From Prevotella sp. (GTDB lineage: Bacteria > Bacteroidota > Bacteroidia > Bacteroidales > Bacteroidaceae): a DNA stretch of 32,236 bases. The stretch lies in contig JAFSYY010000020.1 of the NCBI GenBank assembly GCA_017455845.1, positions 1-32,236 of the forward strand, in the 5' to 3' direction. A program made the position numbers and the translations under genes. The notes under the pieces are model-generated. The model searched no databases, was not told where the DNA came from, and saw only the letters and a program-made list of their open reading frames with translations. Each line of letters starts with the position of its first letter. The first letter of the stretch is position 1. Positions 30,453-32,236 of the stretch are shown here, piece after piece.

Positions 30453-31433
30453 GAAAACATCTACCGCTGGCAGTGGCTGAACAAGGAGCGGGCCTACGTG
30501 CAACTTGTCTCGAAACTGCTTGGCGAAGTGTCGGAGGACGTACTCATTTCTCTTATTAATATCGGCAGTATGAAAAGTGGAATGAAGGACTACAAGCAGT
30601 CATACGAGTACTACCAGCAGGCAAAGGAGATGGCTGAGAAACTCTTTTCGCCAGACGACCCCATGTTTGCTCATGTCTACAGCGGCTTGGGAGTATGCTA
30701 TTCTAACTTAGGCGAACTCGACAAGGCAATAGAATGTCATACCTTAGCCCTCAATATAAGAAAGAATGCCTACGGAGATACCCATCCCATTTTAGGGGGA
30801 GTCTTCAACAACTTGGCAATGGCGTATTACAAGACTGGAGATTTCTCCTTAGCCAAAGACTACTACGACAAGGCCGTCAAAATATGGGCTGACGCATACG
30901 GCGAGGACAACAGTAGGTTTGTAACCCTATATGGAAACATTGCGTTGATGTATGTAGAACAAGGGGAGATAGACACCGCAATAAGATACTATGAGGAAGC
31001 CTTGCGCGTGTCAAAAAAACTATATGGAGACGACAGCCCCATTACCGAGGAAGTGCTGCCCAGCCTGTACTCGGCTCTGGAGAGTCTGGTCAATCAATCG
31101 CCGACAGAAGAGAACAAAAAAAGACTGGCAGACTTCATGGCCGACAAAGTACCGGCGTGTATTGTCATCAGTGGTGGCCCTGCATACGAACAAGGTCTGA
31201 GGGGGAAATGTGTGGTAATGGAATATTGCGGATGGACGATAGATAGCGGCAAGGCCATGTTCCATCTCGTCGCGCCGACGGCAGGAAAACCTAAGGATAT
31301 TGCACTCATGCACGACGGGAAGATAGACAACTATCACTTTGAAGACAGGATAGGCGTTCGGTGGGTGCTCTGGATTGTATCCGCTGAGAGGAAACAAGAG
31401 ATGATGGCCGAGTATAGGAAATGGAAGAAATGA
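30450..31433 (+). pseudogene. TPR and PDZ-like C-terminal part of the broken TIR protein
   Basis: The frame from YENIYRWQWLNKERAYVQLV continues to a normal stop at 31433 (about 327 residues). It holds four or so 42-residue kinesin-light-chain-type TPRs (SYEYYQQAKEMAEKLF; GLGVCYSNLGELDKAIECH; NNLAMAYYKTGDFSLAKDYY; GNIALMYVEQGEIDTAIRYY). A C-terminal segment looks PDZ-like (ISGGPAYEQGLRGKCVV, then KPKDIALMHDGKI). There is no good start codon at its head; a downstream ATG near 30570 could express the TPR part alone. The first residues continue the TIR-protein text, so this was once one gene with the fragment before it. Confidence 0.7.
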
Positions 31434-31722
31434 TGAAAATGGTTTACAATTTTTCAGACCCCTGTTTTTGTGGTAAAAAAATCTGACGTATGGATGATTT
31501 ACGCTAAAGCGTCACTATGAAAAACAGATAAAAACCAGGAAAAAAGATAAAAACATCTTTTCCGCAAACTTTTTCTCTTAAACAACGGGTTTGCCCTAAT
31601 TTTTTTTGTTCTAACTTGATAGAAAATGAAAGATCATGACTCTATAAAAGTGAAACAATCGTTGCTTTTAGTTTGATTACCCCAAAAATATTAGTAATAA
31701 TTGTCATTTTTTTAGAAAATTA
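31434..31722. other. AT-rich gene-free stretch
   Basis: No coding frame is visible. It contains a small hairpin, ACGC-TAAA-GCGT, near 31512, a direct repeat AGATAAAAAC (31529 and 31547) and long T runs. The base composition is much more A/T-rich than the flanking genes, which fits recently acquired or regulatory DNA. Confidence 0.6.
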
Positions 31723-31753
31723 TTTGCAATAAAGAATTTTTTTATTACTTTTG
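31723..31753 (+). promoter_or_regulatory. Strong promoter of a structured non-coding region
   Basis: TTTG (31723-31726), 19 bp, TACTTTTG (31746-31753), then CATTTGG: consensus boxes with ideal spacing. The inferred start is near 31760. No protein frame follows. Confidence 0.8.
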
Positions 31754-31759
31754 CATTTG

Positions 31760-31988
31760 GAATCGGGAGAAATCCGGTTTCGTTGATGCATACGCTTATT
31801 ATTTCGCACTTGACTGAAAAGACCTAGGAAATCTGTTTTGGAATAGTTCGATTTAAGAAGCAGAGGGAAGCCTGAAATGGCATTCCTTCCACACAACCAT
31901 TTGCTATGCACACGCTTTGGCGTGGTTGTATTCTTATAAATGTGTGGAGGGGTTCCAATTTCCTAGGTCTGCCCCTTAGGTCAAGTGC
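31760..31988 (+). ncRNA. Candidate highly structured RNA
   Basis: Nested pairings are visible: GCACTTGAC (31806-31814) with GTCAAGTGC (31980-31988); AGACCTAGGAAAT (31820-31832) with ATTTCCTAGGTCT (31958-31970); CCTTCCACACA (31885-31895) with TGTGTGGAGG (31941-31950, wobble at one place); and apical hairpins CACGC-TTTG-GCGTG (31911-31924) and GGAAGCC-TGAAAT-GGCATTCC (31866-31886). The outer pair encloses about 183 nt, similar in size to 6S RNA, but I do not recognise a specific family. The 3' end is not defined: no T-run terminator is seen, and the transcript may continue toward 32150. Confidence 0.55.
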
Positions 31989-32184
31989 ATAGGGATGGCC
32001 ACGCCATTCTTGTGTCCTTATGGTAGCAAGATCCTGCGCCGGACCGGCTGCTTTGTGCCCTGACCATTGCATCCTCTTTCATTATGTTGGAAAAAGGGCG
32101 CAACCGACAAACCCTGTGGGGAGGGTGTACGGCCGCTAACCCAAAAACTTGTTGCTAAACGATACATGATTGCCTAAAATTTAC
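31989..32184. other. Gene-free stretch after the structured RNA
   Basis: No convincing reading frame. A small hairpin, ACCCT-GTGGGG-AGGGT, lies near 32111-32127 without a T-run. It may be the 3' part of the structured RNA or the leader of the gene at the right edge. Confidence 0.4.
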
Positions 32185-32192
32185 TACCTTTG
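32185..32192 (+). promoter_or_regulatory. -7 box of the gene at the right edge
   Basis: TACCTTTG followed by CGG. No TTTG at the ideal distance is seen. It ends 4 bp before the first ATG (32197) and 28 bp before the second (32221), favouring the second as start. Confidence 0.55.
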
Positions 32193-32196
32193 CGGT

Positions 32197-32236
32197 ATGA
32201 ATCTAAACAGTAACATAAATATGTACGAAGGCCTTG
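32197..32236 (+). CDS. Start of an unknown gene, cut by the window edge
   Basis: An open frame starts at ATG 32197 (MNLNSNINMYEGL) and runs off the right edge. Because a -7 box ends just before 32197, the in-frame ATG at 32221 (MYEGL) is the likelier start. Too little is present to name a product. Confidence 0.4.
   Translation, partial: MNLNSNINMYEGL

Noticed and set aside
31760..32150. tmRNA, RNase P RNA or SRP RNA
   Set aside because: None of the hallmark sequences is visible: no tRNA-like CCA end, no GAGGAAAGTCC-type P4 region, no GGAAGNAGC SRP loop.
1..32236. tRNA or rRNA genes, insertion sequences with transposase
   Set aside because: No cloverleaf with a GGTTCRANNCC T-arm, no rRNA signature and no transposase or integrase frame was found on reading both strands.

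Overview
The window looks like chromosomal DNA of a Bacteroidales bacterium, most probably a gut or rumen Prevotella-type species. The evidence is promoters of the Bacteroidota type (TTTG, about 20 bp, TAnnTTTG), the gene families present (DUF5683 beside parAB, head-GIN lipoprotein, GH98/GH43/GH3 glycosidases, a PurF-like paralog), and a degenerate C-terminal sorting tail. The G+C-rich coding DNA is separated by odd, repeat-built spacers.

Layout. 195-5019 (+): metallophosphatase, MTA/SAH nucleosidase and LuxS (the S-adenosylhomocysteine detoxification/AI-2 pair), then a large YfhO membrane protein, closed by a perfect hairpin shared with the convergent ispG. 9284-5059 (-): a probable operon aroQ, O-methyltransferase, rbfA, LolE-like permease, ispG. 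9520-9672 (+): a possible 50-residue peptide. 13330-9699 (-): a YqiA-type esterase fused to a nucleotidase-like domain, then a GH3 glucosidase. 13489-14220 (+): head-GIN lipoprotein, followed by a short promoter-to-terminator RNA. 18627-14648 (-): a secreted GH98 enzyme and a nitrilase-family amidase. 18886-22818 (+): parA, parB, DUF5683 and a LysM lytic transglycosylase. 23126-25630 (+): GPH sugar symporter plus GH43, a pentoside-use pair. 27122-25650 (-): a PurF-like protein without the glutaminase cysteine. 29155-27303 (-): an ABC exporter broken by a frameshift inside a 7-bp repeat. 29296-31433 (+): a decayed accessory module with RyR domains, a TIR domain and TPRs. 31723-32000 (+): a strong promoter followed by an extensively self-complementary, non-coding stretch. 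A gene start runs off the right edge.

The most striking theme is repeats. Many spacers, and several genes from within, carry tandem arrays whose unit is exactly 7 bp but whose sequence differs from array to array (AGTGAAG, CATAGTK, CGAGGTR, CCTCTCA, CAATTCA, TTTCAAT, GAAATRR, GGAGGNN). Because 7 is not a multiple of 3, arrays inside genes are candidate phase-variation switches. The ABC exporter has three such arrays, and at the first one the two halves of the protein are in different frames in exactly the way that one added or two lost units would repair. The AGTGAAG arrays usually carry a fixed hairpin tail and often begin at the stop codon of the upstream gene, giving several proteins the ending SEE.
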